DNA of 64,000 bases, taken from positions 372,001-436,000 of the forward strand of contig NZ_JAIUKZ010000007.1 of assembly GCF_020165985.1 (NCBI RefSeq). The letters are read 5' to 3'. The notes under the pieces were generated by a model. The model was not told the origin of the DNA. It ran no database searches and was given only the letters and a program-made list of their open reading frames with translations. The translations under genes and the position numbers were made by a program. The DNA is from Bacillus sp. RAR_GA_16 (GTDB lineage Bacteria; Bacillota; Bacilli; Bacillales; Guptibacillaceae). This document shows positions 1 to 8,533 of the stretch, in pieces; the stretch's first letter is position 1; every line of letters starts with the position of its first letter.

Positions 1-680
1 TGTTATTATCGAGCCTGTAGCGGGTAATATGGGTGTCGTTCCGCCTCAACAGGGATATCTCGAAGAAATTCGCAAGATTACAGAGGATAATGGAACTCTT
101 TTAATCTTTGACGAGGTTATGACAGGATTTCGGGTAGGTTACAATTGTGCTCAAGGGTACTATAACGTTACACCTGATTTAACTTGCCTTGGGAAAGTCA
201 TTGGTGGAGGTTTACCAGTTGGGGCTTATGGTGGTAAAAAGGAAATTATGGAGCAGAATCGCTCCAAGTGGTCCGATTTATCAAGCAGGAACATTAAGTG
301 GAAATCCACTTGCGATGACAGCTGGTTACGAAACACTCTCACAACTGACACCAGAAAGTTATCAGGAATTTGAGCGAAAAGCAGAGAAGCTTGGAGAAGG
401 ACTTTCGAAAGCTGCAGCAAAATACAACATCCCCCACACCGTTAACCGTGCGGGATCTATGGTTGGTTTTTTCTTTACGAATGAGGACGTGATTAACTTT
501 GAAACTGCATCTTCTTCAAATCTTGATCACTTTACAAACTATTTTAAAGAAATGCTCGCTCAAGGAATTTCTCTTCCTCCATCTCAATTTGAGGGAATGT
601 TCCTTTCAACCGCTCATACAGAACACGACATTGATGAAACAATAGCTGCAGCAGAAGCAGCTTTCTCAAAGCTCGTTTAA
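1..680 (+). pseudogene. hemL: hemL 3' part, glutamate-1-semialdehyde 2,1-aminomutase, one frameshift
   Basis: PLP-dependent aminomutase converting glutamate-1-semialdehyde to 5-aminolevulinate in tetrapyrrole synthesis. The gene begins before the window; reading frame 2 runs from base 2 ([11 protein letters not shown]) through the family motif [11 protein letters not shown] and [16 protein letters not shown], which includes the PLP lysine. The frame then breaks near base 257, and the rest ([19 protein letters not shown] to the stop at 680) continues one base out. Removing one base around 254-260 (GAATC to GATC gives MEQIAPSG) restores the family sequence. Both halves are fully conserved with no other damage, so a sequencing error or very recent mutation is more likely than decay. 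It is followed by a terminator and then spoVID, as in B. subtilis hemL-spoVID. Confidence 0.9.
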
Positions 681-683
681 ATC

Positions 684-715
684 AAAGCTACTGGCAAATA
701 TGTCAGTAGCTTTTT
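684..715 (+). terminator. Rho-independent terminator after hemL
   Basis: Perfect 10-bp stem AAAGCTACTG / CAGTAGCTTT with a 10-nt loop, followed by a T run, directly behind the hemL stop codon. Confidence 0.85.
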
Positions 716-825
716 CTAATGGTGAGACAATGAGAACTTTCTCATTGTTCATCAAATTTGACATAATCCTGTGAATTACTCATACATGTGTAATGTATGG
801 ATAATGTTTGAAAGGAGGAGAAAGC

Positions 826-1845
826 ATGCCTGAAGGCACATATTTGCATTTCTCCGTAGAGGAGCAGGTCTGGTTGAAGAAAGGACAGGAAGTTGAAGAG
901 GTTCTATCTATCTCACTTGATCCTGAAATTTCAATTGAAGAGTACGAAGATTATGTAGCTGTGAAAGGCTGTTTATATTTAACGGGAGAATATTTGCAGC
1001 GTGAGCAGACTGATGAGGAAGAAATGAATGAGGGCTCTCCTTATCGCTCCATTCATGAAGTACATGTAAGAGAAGATGGAACGGCATCAATGGGTCACCG
1101 CTTTCCAGTAGATATTACCATCCCGGCAAGCCGTGTTAGAAGTCTAGAAGATATTTTTGTTACGGTCGATACATTTGATTACACGCTAGTAGAGGAAAAT
1201 TGCCTTCAATTGAAAGCGGATATATCCATTAGTGGAATTCAAGGTGATACACATCGTGAAGAGGTGGAGATTGATTCACCAGAAGAGGATGAGGTAGAAG
1301 AAACCGAATATGAGCACGAAGAAAATGTTTGGGAGAATGATATTAAATATGTGGATGATCAAGAAGAATCACTTGAACAGACATCCCCTTTACGATCTCC
1401 TCAAGTCGATATGCGAGCTCAGCCGAATCAGTTTGAAGTTGATTATGCAGAGACTAGTTCAGAAGAAGAGGCCTATCAAGAACCATCGTATGACTATTTA
1501 ACTCGTATGGCTGGCCAAATAGAAGGGTCAAATGAATACAACAATCAGCCAATCGTGGAAGAAACGCGCTCTAGTCACAACGAATACGTGGATTATGAAG
1601 AAGAGGTTTACGAAGAAAAGAAACAAGCGCCGCGCGAAGAAAATGCTCTCTATTTAACAAGCATGCTGACAAAAGAAGAAGAGCAATTTTCAAAAATGAA
1701 AATGTGTATTATCCAACCTGGTGATTCATTAACTGAAATTGCTGAGCGATATCGTGTGCTTCCAAGTCATCTAGCTCGTGTAAATCGTCTTGAAGAAGAA
1801 GAAGTCAAAGAAGGTCAAATCCTCTATATACCTCTCAATCGATAA
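826..1845 (+). CDS. spoVID: SpoVID, spore coat encasement morphogenetic protein
   Basis: 339 aa. SpoVID sits on the outer forespore surface, is required for coat encasement and binds SafA and SpoIVA in B. subtilis. Seen here: an N-terminal beta-rich domain (about residues 1-150, LHFSVEEQVWLKKGQEV), a long very acidic Glu/Tyr-rich middle (about 155-285), and a C-terminal LysM domain (about 293-338: QPGDSLTEIAERYRV, then VKEGQILYIPL). Start ATG 826 is chosen because GGAGGAG lies 5-6 nt upstream; an in-frame TTG at 808 has no such site. Position right after hemL and before ysxE matches the conserved order. The partner SafA is encoded at 31 kb. Confidence 0.93.
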   Translation: MPEGTYLHFSVEEQVWLKKGQEVEEVLSISLDPEISIEEYEDYVAVKGCLYLTGEYLQREQTDEEEMNEGSPYRSIHEVHVREDGTASMGHRFPVDITIPASRVRSLEDIFVTVDTFDYTLVEENCLQLKADISISGIQGDTHREEVEIDSPEEDEVEETEYEHEENVWENDIKYVDDQEESLEQTSPLRSPQVDMRAQPNQFEVDYAETSSEEEAYQEPSYDYLTRMAGQIEGSNEYNNQPIVEETRSSHNEYVDYEEEVYEEKKQAPREENALYLTSMLTKEEEQFSKMKMCIIQPGDSLTEIAERYRVLPSHLARVNRLEEEEVKEGQILYIPLNR

Positions 1846-1892
1846 CTTCGCTTGCCCTACTGCTTACGTAATTGGCGGGGTAAAAAGGAGTC

Positions 1893-2777
1893 ATGAAGAT
1901 GGACTTATTAACGCTTATCGCAGAAAAGTATGGTTTTAGAGAACTAAGGTGGGTTCGTCAACCTGAAGTGATCATGACACATGTAGGAAAGCGAAAGGTA
2001 TCATACTGGCGGGAGCGGGATTTGCTTGAGTATCATCTCAACTTCCGTGACCGTCTTTTTTTTACCTCTGGGTTCTTGTGTAATCGCATGATTCGCACCC
2101 TGAATCAAGAGGCGTTTATTCCGATACATCATGGGTTTCTAACAGTTCATGATTTTGTAGAAGATGAATTTTCTTATGAGCAGTCTCCAGAAATGGAAGG
2201 GTGTCTTCTTTCCTCCCTCGTCAGGTGTGGGATAGGGATAGAGCAGAACGATTACGCGTTTTCCCCATTTCCATATAGGGATACGATAAAATCGTTATTC
2301 GCCATTAAGTCGCTTTATCCAGAGTCGTATTTACTCCTTATTAGCTTAATTCCAGATGTGAAAAAACGACTTTGTTATCATAAAGATATAGTAAATGGAA
2401 TGATTCCATTTTCGTCTCATTCCATAAAAGAAGTGATGGGCCAGCTTTACTTTGAAAGTAGTAATGAAGCACCTATTTCTGTGTCTGAAGCTCTCTCAGA
2501 TGAAGTGTATTTGTGGTATGAAAGAAAAACACGTGCCGATTTTACTCATTGTTTTAAAGCTTTATTAAGTGAAGTAGATCAAGAACTTAGAAGTACACTT
2601 ATTCAAACAATCGTTGCGCCTTGGGAATGGCTAACGTGTATTCAGTCGCTTCAGTATGAGGGGAGCAAGGTGGATCGAGTAATGAAGGAGTTCGTTGAAA
2701 AGTGGGAAGCGATGAAAGAGATAACAGGTTTAGTGGAGCTCTCCATCTTGGAGGGGAGGGTGGCGGTTCATGAGTGA
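1893..2777 (+). CDS. Unrecognised 294-aa protein between spoVID and ysxE
   Basis: I do not recognise a family. 294 aa, ATG at 1893 with AAAAGGAG 4 nt upstream. It has no signal peptide, no membrane segment and no obvious catalytic motif. Residues 30-90 (KRKVSYWRERDLLEYHLNF ... FIPIHHGFLTVHDFVED) loosely resemble the N-lobe and hinge of the aminoglycoside-phosphotransferase fold found in YsxE/CotS proteins, but no HGD or DxD catalytic motif follows. The gene overlaps ysxE by 8 nt, so it is translationally linked to it and lies in a spore-coat cluster. Inference: a coat-associated protein, possibly a strongly degenerated YsxE paralogue. Function unknown. Confidence 0.75.
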   Translation: MKMDLLTLIAEKYGFRELRWVRQPEVIMTHVGKRKVSYWRERDLLEYHLNFRDRLFFTSGFLCNRMIRTLNQEAFIPIHHGFLTVHDFVEDEFSYEQSPEMEGCLLSSLVRCGIGIEQNDYAFSPFPYRDTIKSLFAIKSLYPESYLLLISLIPDVKKRLCYHKDIVNGMIPFSSHSIKEVMGQLYFESSNEAPISVSEALSDEVYLWYERKTRADFTHCFKALLSEVDQELRSTLIQTIVAPWEWLTCIQSLQYEGSKVDRVMKEFVEKWEAMKEITGLVELSILEGRVAVHE

Positions 2778-3735
2778 TCCAGCACTTCTATTTCAATACG
2801 ACCTATATCCTGAACGTGTCGTAAAAATGGGGAAAGTGACTAAAATTGAGACAGAGCGAGGAGCGTATGCTTTAAAAGAGACAAAGCTAGGGAAAGAACA
2901 GATGGATCGTATGTTATACCTTGAGGAACGATTCAAACAGCTTCAATTTGAGAGTTATGTACCTCTTGAACGAACGAAATACGGGGATGCTTTTGTTTTG
3001 ACTGGAGATGGAGTGGCTTATTTAACTCCATGGGTGGACGGAGGCGAAGGACACGCTACTCAAAAAGAAGAGAAGTTCGTTCTAAATCTTGCTGAACTCC
3101 ATGGGTACACTGCCAGAGATCAGGCTTTCTCTGAAGAAGTCATTAAACAATCGTACCAAAAAATGATTTTGATGAGAGAGAGCAGACAGTTTGAAATGGA
3201 AAAATACGTGAATGCAATTGAAAAACGTGTCTATCTTTCGCCGTTTGAACTCACCTTTGTCACTCATTTTCACAAATTAATGAAGTATTGTGATCTTGCT
3301 AAAACAAGATTGGACCAATGGTATGAGCAGGTCTTAGAAGCGAAACGATATCGCACTGTGTTCTGTCATGGGAAATGTTCTCCATCACATTACGTGATGA
3401 ACGGGGGACGAGGCTATTTTATTAATTTCGAGAGAGCTGTTATTGATACGCCTGTTCGGGATCTTGCTTATTTTATTCGATCAACTGTCCATCCTTTTCA
3501 GTTCAATCCTGCCACAACAACTGCGCATATTGGGCGATATGAATCACAATTTTCGTTATTAGAAGAAGAGAAGGAGCTGCTTGCAAGCTATTTATATTTC
3601 CCTGAATCTGTTTTTAATAGTGTTAACCTATTTAATGAGAATCGTCAGCACTGGCCCCATATTAAGCATGTCCGGTTATTTACAAAAAAAATAGAAGTGA
3701 TGAATGGAATCGACCATGTGCTGCAAACATTTTAG
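2770..3735 (+). CDS. ysxE: YsxE, CotS-family kinase-fold spore coat protein
   Basis: 321 aa. YsxE in B. subtilis is a mother-cell spore-coat protein related to CotS/YutH, with an aminoglycoside-phosphotransferase-like fold. Here the N-lobe (about 20-90: ERGAYALKETKLGKEQ, then AYLTPWVDGG as hinge) and C-lobe (about 190-235) are visible. The catalytic loop reads FCHGKCSPSHYV, where active kinases have HGDxxxxN, and the metal-binding position reads INFERA where DFD/DWE is usual. Both catalytic aspartates are thus replaced, so it is probably a pseudokinase with a structural role. The start ATG 2770 follows a GGAGGGGAGGGTGG stretch inside the upstream gene. It ends 4 nt inside the convergent small gene at 3732. 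Confidence 0.88.
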   Translation: MSDPALLFQYDLYPERVVKMGKVTKIETERGAYALKETKLGKEQMDRMLYLEERFKQLQFESYVPLERTKYGDAFVLTGDGVAYLTPWVDGGEGHATQKEEKFVLNLAELHGYTARDQAFSEEVIKQSYQKMILMRESRQFEMEKYVNAIEKRVYLSPFELTFVTHFHKLMKYCDLAKTRLDQWYEQVLEAKRYRTVFCHGKCSPSHYVMNGGRGYFINFERAVIDTPVRDLAYFIRSTVHPFQFNPATTTAHIGRYESQFSLLEEEKELLASYLYFPESVFNSVNLFNENRQHWPHIKHVRLFTKKIEVMNGIDHVLQTF

Positions 3736-3932
3736 ATCCATTCAAAATAAAAACACACTTCTAGTGCTACAAGGATAATGAGGATAAGCACATCGACTGA
3801 GGTTGGAAAAAGAATCGTTCGAATCGTTTGAAACACAATAAACGGTGGTACAAATTGAGCGCAAATGTCCCTGAATTTATAAAAAGCTGGCGGGAGCTGG
3901 TAGCGATTCATTCTCCCAAAACGTTTTTTCAT
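3732..3932 (-). CDS. Small predicted membrane protein (66 aa)
   Basis: 66 aa, antisense to ysxE direction and convergent with it. The start at 3932 has AAAGGGGAAAA about 8-10 nt upstream on the minus strand, a good Bacillus ribosome site. The N-terminus is basic (MKKRFGRMNRYQLPPAFYKF) and followed by two hydrophobic stretches, about 28-42 and 46-63. It ends EWI. Product unknown; I believe similar short proteins occur next to ysxE in other Bacillaceae but cannot verify this. The alternative is a chance ORF in the ysxE-valS gap. Confidence 0.5.
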   Translation of the reverse strand: MKKRFGRMNRYQLPPAFYKFRDICAQFVPPFIVFQTIRTILFPTSVDVLILIILVALEVCFYFEWI

Positions 3933-4048
3933 ATCGTATTTTCCCCTTTGTTTTCATCTGCCGTTACAAATAGTCTATGTGCGAAAGCGCATGGGGTGAT
4001 TAAGAAGGATGAGAACTGGCTAAGCTAAGAAAAAGGGCACTTAGCATC

Positions 4049-4077
4049 TTGACGTTCGTGAATCTACACGGTAAACT
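4049..4077 (+). promoter_or_regulatory. Candidate sigma-A promoter of valS
   Basis: TTGACG (4049-4054) and TAAACT (4072-4077) are separated by 17 nt, immediately upstream of the T-box leader. The -35 is good and the -10 moderate. Confidence 0.5.
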
Positions 4078-4089
4078 TATTTATACAAA

Positions 4090-4343
4090 ATAGTCGACAG
4101 GCAAAGATAGGGAGTAGTAGAATGTGAACCCTTCAGAGAGAGAAATCATCCGCTGAAAGATTTCTTAGGACCGTAGCATTTGAAGTCGCCCTTGAGCTGT
4201 TTCTCTGAAATCATAGTAGGAGAATCCGGTAATCCCGTTATTTGAATGAAGCGTACAGCTAACGTTTATTTAGCTGTAAATAAAGGTGGTACCGCGAAAA
4301 TACTTCTTTCGTCCTTTTCCTAAGGATGGAGGAAGTTTTTTTG
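4090..4343 (+). promoter_or_regulatory. T-box leader of valS
   Basis: A tRNA-sensing transcription-attenuation leader. The invariant T-box sequence AAAGGTGGTACCGCG lies at about 4283-4298 and is followed by the competing terminator: the ACTTCTTTCGTCC arm, a short loop, GGATGGAGGAAGT, then seven T at 4336-4342. Upstream, the Stem I region (about 4095-4230) carries GGGAGTAG and AGAGAGAAATC elements and a distal-loop-like AGCATTTGAAG. By family knowledge, uncharged tRNA-Val would stabilise the antiterminator and turn on valS. A GTA at 4216-4218 on the 3' side of Stem I is a possible valine specifier; this was not folded rigorously. Confidence 0.9.
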
Positions 4344-4429
4344 TTGTTCAAAATCCTTTTTGCTTAAAACGGGAAGAGAAATCCGATGCAAACAGCCTAA
4401 GACTTATTGATTGGAAAGGAAGAGTGACA

Positions 4430-7072
4430 ATGGTGAATAAAGAGCTAACAATGCCGACGAAGTACGACCCGAAGGCAACCGAGCAGAAATGGTACCCGTA
4501 CTGGGTAGATGGTAAATTTTTCGAAGCAACAGGTGATAAAGAAAAAGAACCTTATACAATTGTCATACCACCGCCGAACGTTACTGGTAAACTTCATTTA
4601 GGGCACGCTTGGGACACAACGCTTCAAGATATACTTTCAAGAGTGAAGCGAATGCAGGGTTACGATGTTCTCTGGCTTCCAGGAATGGACCACGCTGGAA
4701 TTGCAACGCAGGCAAAAGTGGAAGGGAAACTTCGCGAAGAAGGGACCTCGCGTTATGACCTTGGAAGAGAGAAATTTCTTGAGAAGTCTTGGGAATGGAA
4801 AGAAGAGTATGCAGACTTTATTCGCAGTCAGTGGGCAAAGCTTGGTCTTTCTTTAGACTATTCAAGAGAGCGTTTTACACTTGATAATGGGCTTTCGGAT
4901 GCGGTTCGCGAAGTGTTTGTAAAGCTTTATGAAAAAGGTTTAATCTATCGTGGGGAATATATCATCAACTGGGATCCTCAAACAAAAACAGCTCTTTCTG
5001 ACATTGAAGTGATTCACCAGGAAGTGACAGGACACTTCTATCATATGCGCTATCCTCTTGCTGATGGTTCAGGACATATCGAAATTGCAACAACACGCCC
5101 TGAAACCATGCTAGGTGACACAGGAATTGCGGTTCATCCTAAAGATGAGCGATACAAGCATCTTGTTGGAAAGAAAGCCATCTTACCAATTGTAGGCCGA
5201 GAAATTGAAATCGTGGCAGATGACTATGTGGACATGGAATTTGGTTCAGGAGCTGTAAAAATCACTCCAGCCCATGACCCTAATGACTTTGAAATCGGTA
5301 ATCGTCATAACCTTGAGCGTATCCTTGTCATGAATGAAGATGGTTCAATGAATGAGAATGCAGGCGACTATCAAGGAATGGATCGTTTCGAATGTCGTAA
5401 AAAGTTAGTAAAAGATTTGCAAGAAAAAGGCATTCTTTTCAACATTGAAGAGCACGTTCATTCTGTTGGTCATTCTGAACGAAGCGGTGCTGTAGTAGAA
5501 CCGTACCTTTCCACTCAGTGGTTCGTTAAAATGGGCCCGCTTGCTGAACAAGCGATTGCGCTTCAAAAGTCAGAGGATAAGGTTAACTTTGTTCCAGAAC
5601 GATTTGAAAAAACGTATTTGAATTGGATTGAGAATATTCGCGACTGGTGTATTTCGAGACAGCTCTGGTGGGGCCATCGCATTCCTGCGTGGCATCATAA
5701 AGAAACTGGTGAAATTCACGTTGGGCTGGAAGCACCGACAGATATTGAAAATTGGCAGCAAGATGAGGATGTACTTGATACGTGGTTTAGTTCGGCACTT
5801 TGGCCTTTTTCAACAATGGGATGGCCGAATGAAGACGCGGAAGACTTTAAACGTTTCTACCCAACGAACGTTCTTGTAACGGGTTATGATATCATCTATT
5901 TCTGGGTAGCGCGTATGATCTTCCAGGGCATTGAGTTTACAGAGCAACGTCCATTTAATGATGTATTGATTCATGGACTTGTACGTGATTCTGAAGGACG
6001 TAAAATGAGTAAATCACTTGGTAACGGTGTTGATCCAATGGATGTGATTGAGAAGTATGGTGCTGATTCGCTTCGTTTCTTCCTATCCACTGGTTCATCT
6101 CCAGGTCAGGATCTTCGCTTCTACTGGGAAAAGGTAGAGTCTACTTGGAACTTTGCGAATAAGATCTGGAACGCTTCCCGTTTTGCTCTCATGAATATGG
6201 ACGGCATGACGTATGAAGAGCTTGATTTAACTGGTGAGAAATCGACAGCCGATAAATGGATTCTTACTCGATTAAACGATACGATCGAACAAGTGACGCG
6301 TCTCATTAACAACTATGAATTTGGGGAAGTTGGTCGCTACCTTTATAACTTTATCTGGGATGACTTCTGTGACTGGTATATTGAAATGGCGAAGTTACCG
6401 CTATATGGCGAAGATGAAGCAGCGAAGAAAACAACGCGATCTGTTCTCGCCTATGTACTGGATCAAACAATGCGCCTTCTTCATCCATTCATGCCGTACC
6501 TTACTGAAGAAATCTGGCAGCACCTTCCTCATGAAGGGGAGTCAATCACTGTTGCTAGCTGGCCAGTGAAGAGTGATGAGCTTCACTTCCCTGAAGCAGC
6601 GGCTGACATGGCGCTACTAACTGAGATTATTCGCTCGGTTCGAAACATTCGTGCTGAAATGAATGTAGCACCAAGCAAGCCGATTGAGCTACGCATTAAA
6701 CCGAAGTCTGGGGAAGCCCAAAAGCAGCTTGAACAAAACAGCCAATACATTGAGCGGTTCTGTAATCCTGAAACATTAACCATTTCAGCAGATCTTCAGG
6801 CACCTGAAAAATCAATGACGGCTGTTGTTTCTGGTGCAGAGCTTTTCCTTCCGCTTGAAGGCTTAATTAACATCGATGAAGAAATTGAGCGTCTAAAAGG
6901 AGAAATGAAGAAGCTCGATGCTGAAGTTGATCGTGTACAGAAAAAACTCGCAAATGAGCGCTTTATTAGTAAAGCTCCTGAGAAAGTCGTTGAAGAAGAA
7001 CGAGCGAAAGAAAAAGACTATCTTGAAAGAAGAAGTAACGTGGAAGCGCGCATAAATGAACTAAAAAAATAA
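4430..7072 (+). CDS. valS: Valyl-tRNA synthetase
   Basis: 880 aa, class Ia aminoacyl-tRNA synthetase charging tRNA-Val. Visible: the HIGH-type motif [12 protein letters not shown] (about residue 50), the CP1 editing domain ([17 protein letters not shown]), the KMSKS motif [15 protein letters not shown] (about 525), the anticodon-binding domain, and a C-terminal Val-RS coiled coil (about 810-880, [18 protein letters not shown]). The ORF is open back to 4286, but that part is T-box terminator. ATG 4430 ([14 protein letters not shown]) is chosen because GGAAAGGAAG precedes it and the N-terminus matches the family. It is expressed behind the T-box and forms a likely unit with folC. Confidence 0.97.
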   Translation: MVNKELTMPTKYDPKATEQKWYPYWVDGKFFEATGDKEKEPYTIVIPPPNVTGKLHLGHAWDTTLQDILSRVKRMQGYDVLWLPGMDHAGIATQAKVEGKLREEGTSRYDLGREKFLEKSWEWKEEYADFIRSQWAKLGLSLDYSRERFTLDNGLSDAVREVFVKLYEKGLIYRGEYIINWDPQTKTALSDIEVIHQEVTGHFYHMRYPLADGSGHIEIATTRPETMLGDTGIAVHPKDERYKHLVGKKAILPIVGREIEIVADDYVDMEFGSGAVKITPAHDPNDFEIGNRHNLERILVMNEDGSMNENAGDYQGMDRFECRKKLVKDLQEKGILFNIEEHVHSVGHSERSGAVVEPYLSTQWFVKMGPLAEQAIALQKSEDKVNFVPERFEKTYLNWIENIRDWCISRQLWWGHRIPAWHHKETGEIHVGLEAPTDIENWQQDEDVLDTWFSSALWPFSTMGWPNEDAEDFKRFYPTNVLVTGYDIIYFWVARMIFQGIEFTEQRPFNDVLIHGLVRDSEGRKMSKSLGNGVDPMDVIEKYGADSLRFFLSTGSSPGQDLRFYWEKVESTWNFANKIWNASRFALMNMDGMTYEELDLTGEKSTADKWILTRLNDTIEQVTRLINNYEFGEVGRYLYNFIWDDFCDWYIEMAKLPLYGEDEAAKKTTRSVLAYVLDQTMRLLHPFMPYLTEEIWQHLPHEGESITVASWPVKSDELHFPEAAADMALLTEIIRSVRNIRAEMNVAPSKPIELRIKPKSGEAQKQLEQNSQYIERFCNPETLTISADLQAPEKSMTAVVSGAELFLPLEGLINIDEEIERLKGEMKKLDAEVDRVQKKLANERFISKAPEKVVEEERAKEKDYLERRSNVEARINELKK

Positions 7073-7078
7073 GAAAAT

Positions 7079-7111
7079 GACGAATCTCTTCTTAGAGATT
7101 CGTCTTCTTTT
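7079..7111 (+). terminator. Terminator between valS and folC
   Basis: GACGAATCTCT / AGAGATTCGTC stem with a T-rich 3' tail, between the valS stop and the folC ribosome site; it may be leaky and allow folC read-through. Confidence 0.7.
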
Positions 7112-7125
7112 AAGGAGGAGCGAGA

Positions 7126-8421
7126 ATGTTTCAGTCATATGATGAGGCTGTAGGTTGGATACATAGTTTATTAAATCATGGCATTAAGCCAGGGTTGGAG
7201 CGAATGGAATGGATGCTCGAACAACTTGATCACCCGGAAAGACGATTAAAAACAGTGCACGTTGGTGGGACAAATGGAAAAGGTTCAACCGTAACTTACA
7301 TGCGGACGGTTCTTGAAGAGTCTGGGTATGAAGTAGGAACGTTTACATCTCCTTATATAGAATCGTTTACGGAACGCATTGCCATAAATGGACAACCCAT
7401 TAATGAAGATGACTTAATTGCTCTCTGTAATCGTGTTCAGCCGCTTGTTGAGATGGCAGCCGTTTCGCCACTTGGTTCTCCAACTGAATTTGAAGTAATT
7501 ACAGTGATAGCACTCATGTACTTTGGAACAATTGCCTACCCAGATCTTGTATTAATGGAAGTTGGTCTAGGAGGACGACTTGATTCAACGAACATTATTC
7601 ATCCACTCGTTAGTGTGATTACAAATGTTGGTTATGATCACACTCATATCCTAGGTAGTGATTTGAAACAAATTGCCTATGAAAAAGCAGGGATTATCAA
7701 GTCAGGCGTTCCACTCGTGACGACTGCTGAAAAAGAAGAAGTACGAACGCTTTTGCATGAAACAACCAAAGCGAAAAGCACCAAAATATATCGTTTGAAT
7801 GAAGAGTTTTCTGTAGTCGATCATAAGAGTGATGATGAAGGAGAGCAGTTCTCTTTTCAATCCCCATACCGCAAACTTGATGACCTCCACATTCAAATGA
7901 AAGGTGATCACCAGGTGAAAAATGCAGGTGCAGCGCTCATGGCGCTTGAGTACTTGCGTGTTTTTTATGGTCTACATATTGAACAGGATATGGTTAAGCG
8001 AGGTCTTGAAAGAGCGACATGGCCGGGAAGGTTTGAAAAGGTTGGTTCCAATCCGACGATTATTGTAGATGGAGCACACAATCCGGAAGGTGTTCAAAGC
8101 CTTGCCCAAACTCTACAACAGCATTACGAAAAAACGAAAATTCACGTTATTTTCAGCGCGCTTGGAGATAAAGATATTGAATCCATGCTAAAGCCACTCT
8201 ACCCGCATATTCATACGATTACTTTTACCACCTTTGATTTCCCTCGGGCGATTTCAGCTGAGAACTTATTCCATCGAGCAACTTTCTCATCAAAATCGTA
8301 CGAAGAGGATTGGAAAAGAGCAATTGAAACAACCATTGCGCAAATGGGGGCAAATGACCTACTTTTAATTACGGGTTCTCTCTATTTTGTATCTGAAGTT
8401 CGTCATTTTCTAAAAAATTAG
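7126..8421 (+). CDS. folC: Folylpolyglutamate/dihydrofolate synthase
   Basis: 431 aa, Mur-ligase-family enzyme that adds glutamate to dihydropteroate and folates using ATP. The P-loop VGGTNGKGSTVTYM is near residues 45-60. The central domain has LVLMEVGLGGRLDSTN, and the C-terminal ligase domain contains IIVDGAHNPEG (about 305-315). Length is normal for the family. AAGGAGGAG lies 6-7 nt before ATG 7126. The valS-folC order is conserved in Bacillus. Confidence 0.95.
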   Translation: MFQSYDEAVGWIHSLLNHGIKPGLERMEWMLEQLDHPERRLKTVHVGGTNGKGSTVTYMRTVLEESGYEVGTFTSPYIESFTERIAINGQPINEDDLIALCNRVQPLVEMAAVSPLGSPTEFEVITVIALMYFGTIAYPDLVLMEVGLGGRLDSTNIIHPLVSVITNVGYDHTHILGSDLKQIAYEKAGIIKSGVPLVTTAEKEEVRTLLHETTKAKSTKIYRLNEEFSVVDHKSDDEGEQFSFQSPYRKLDDLHIQMKGDHQVKNAGAALMALEYLRVFYGLHIEQDMVKRGLERATWPGRFEKVGSNPTIIVDGAHNPEGVQSLAQTLQQHYEKTKIHVIFSALGDKDIESMLKPLYPHIHTITFTTFDFPRAISAENLFHRATFSSKSYEEDWKRAIETTIAQMGANDLLLITGSLYFVSEVRHFLKN

Positions 8422-8533
8422 AATTTAATTTGAAAAAATAGGACTTTTTCGCTACTTTTTGCTAAAATGGAACGTAACAACTTGGAAATGGAAAAATATT
8501 CTTTCTATAAAAGGAAGATGGAGGGGGAAATAA

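Noticed and set aside
3828-4028. 66-codon plus-strand open frame upstream of the valS T-box
   Set aside because: No ribosome site, atypical composition, and overlaps the better supported minus-strand small gene.
4286-4429. 48-codon N-terminal extension of ValS
   Set aside because: The extension translates the T-box and terminator; family N-terminus and ribosome site support ATG 4430.
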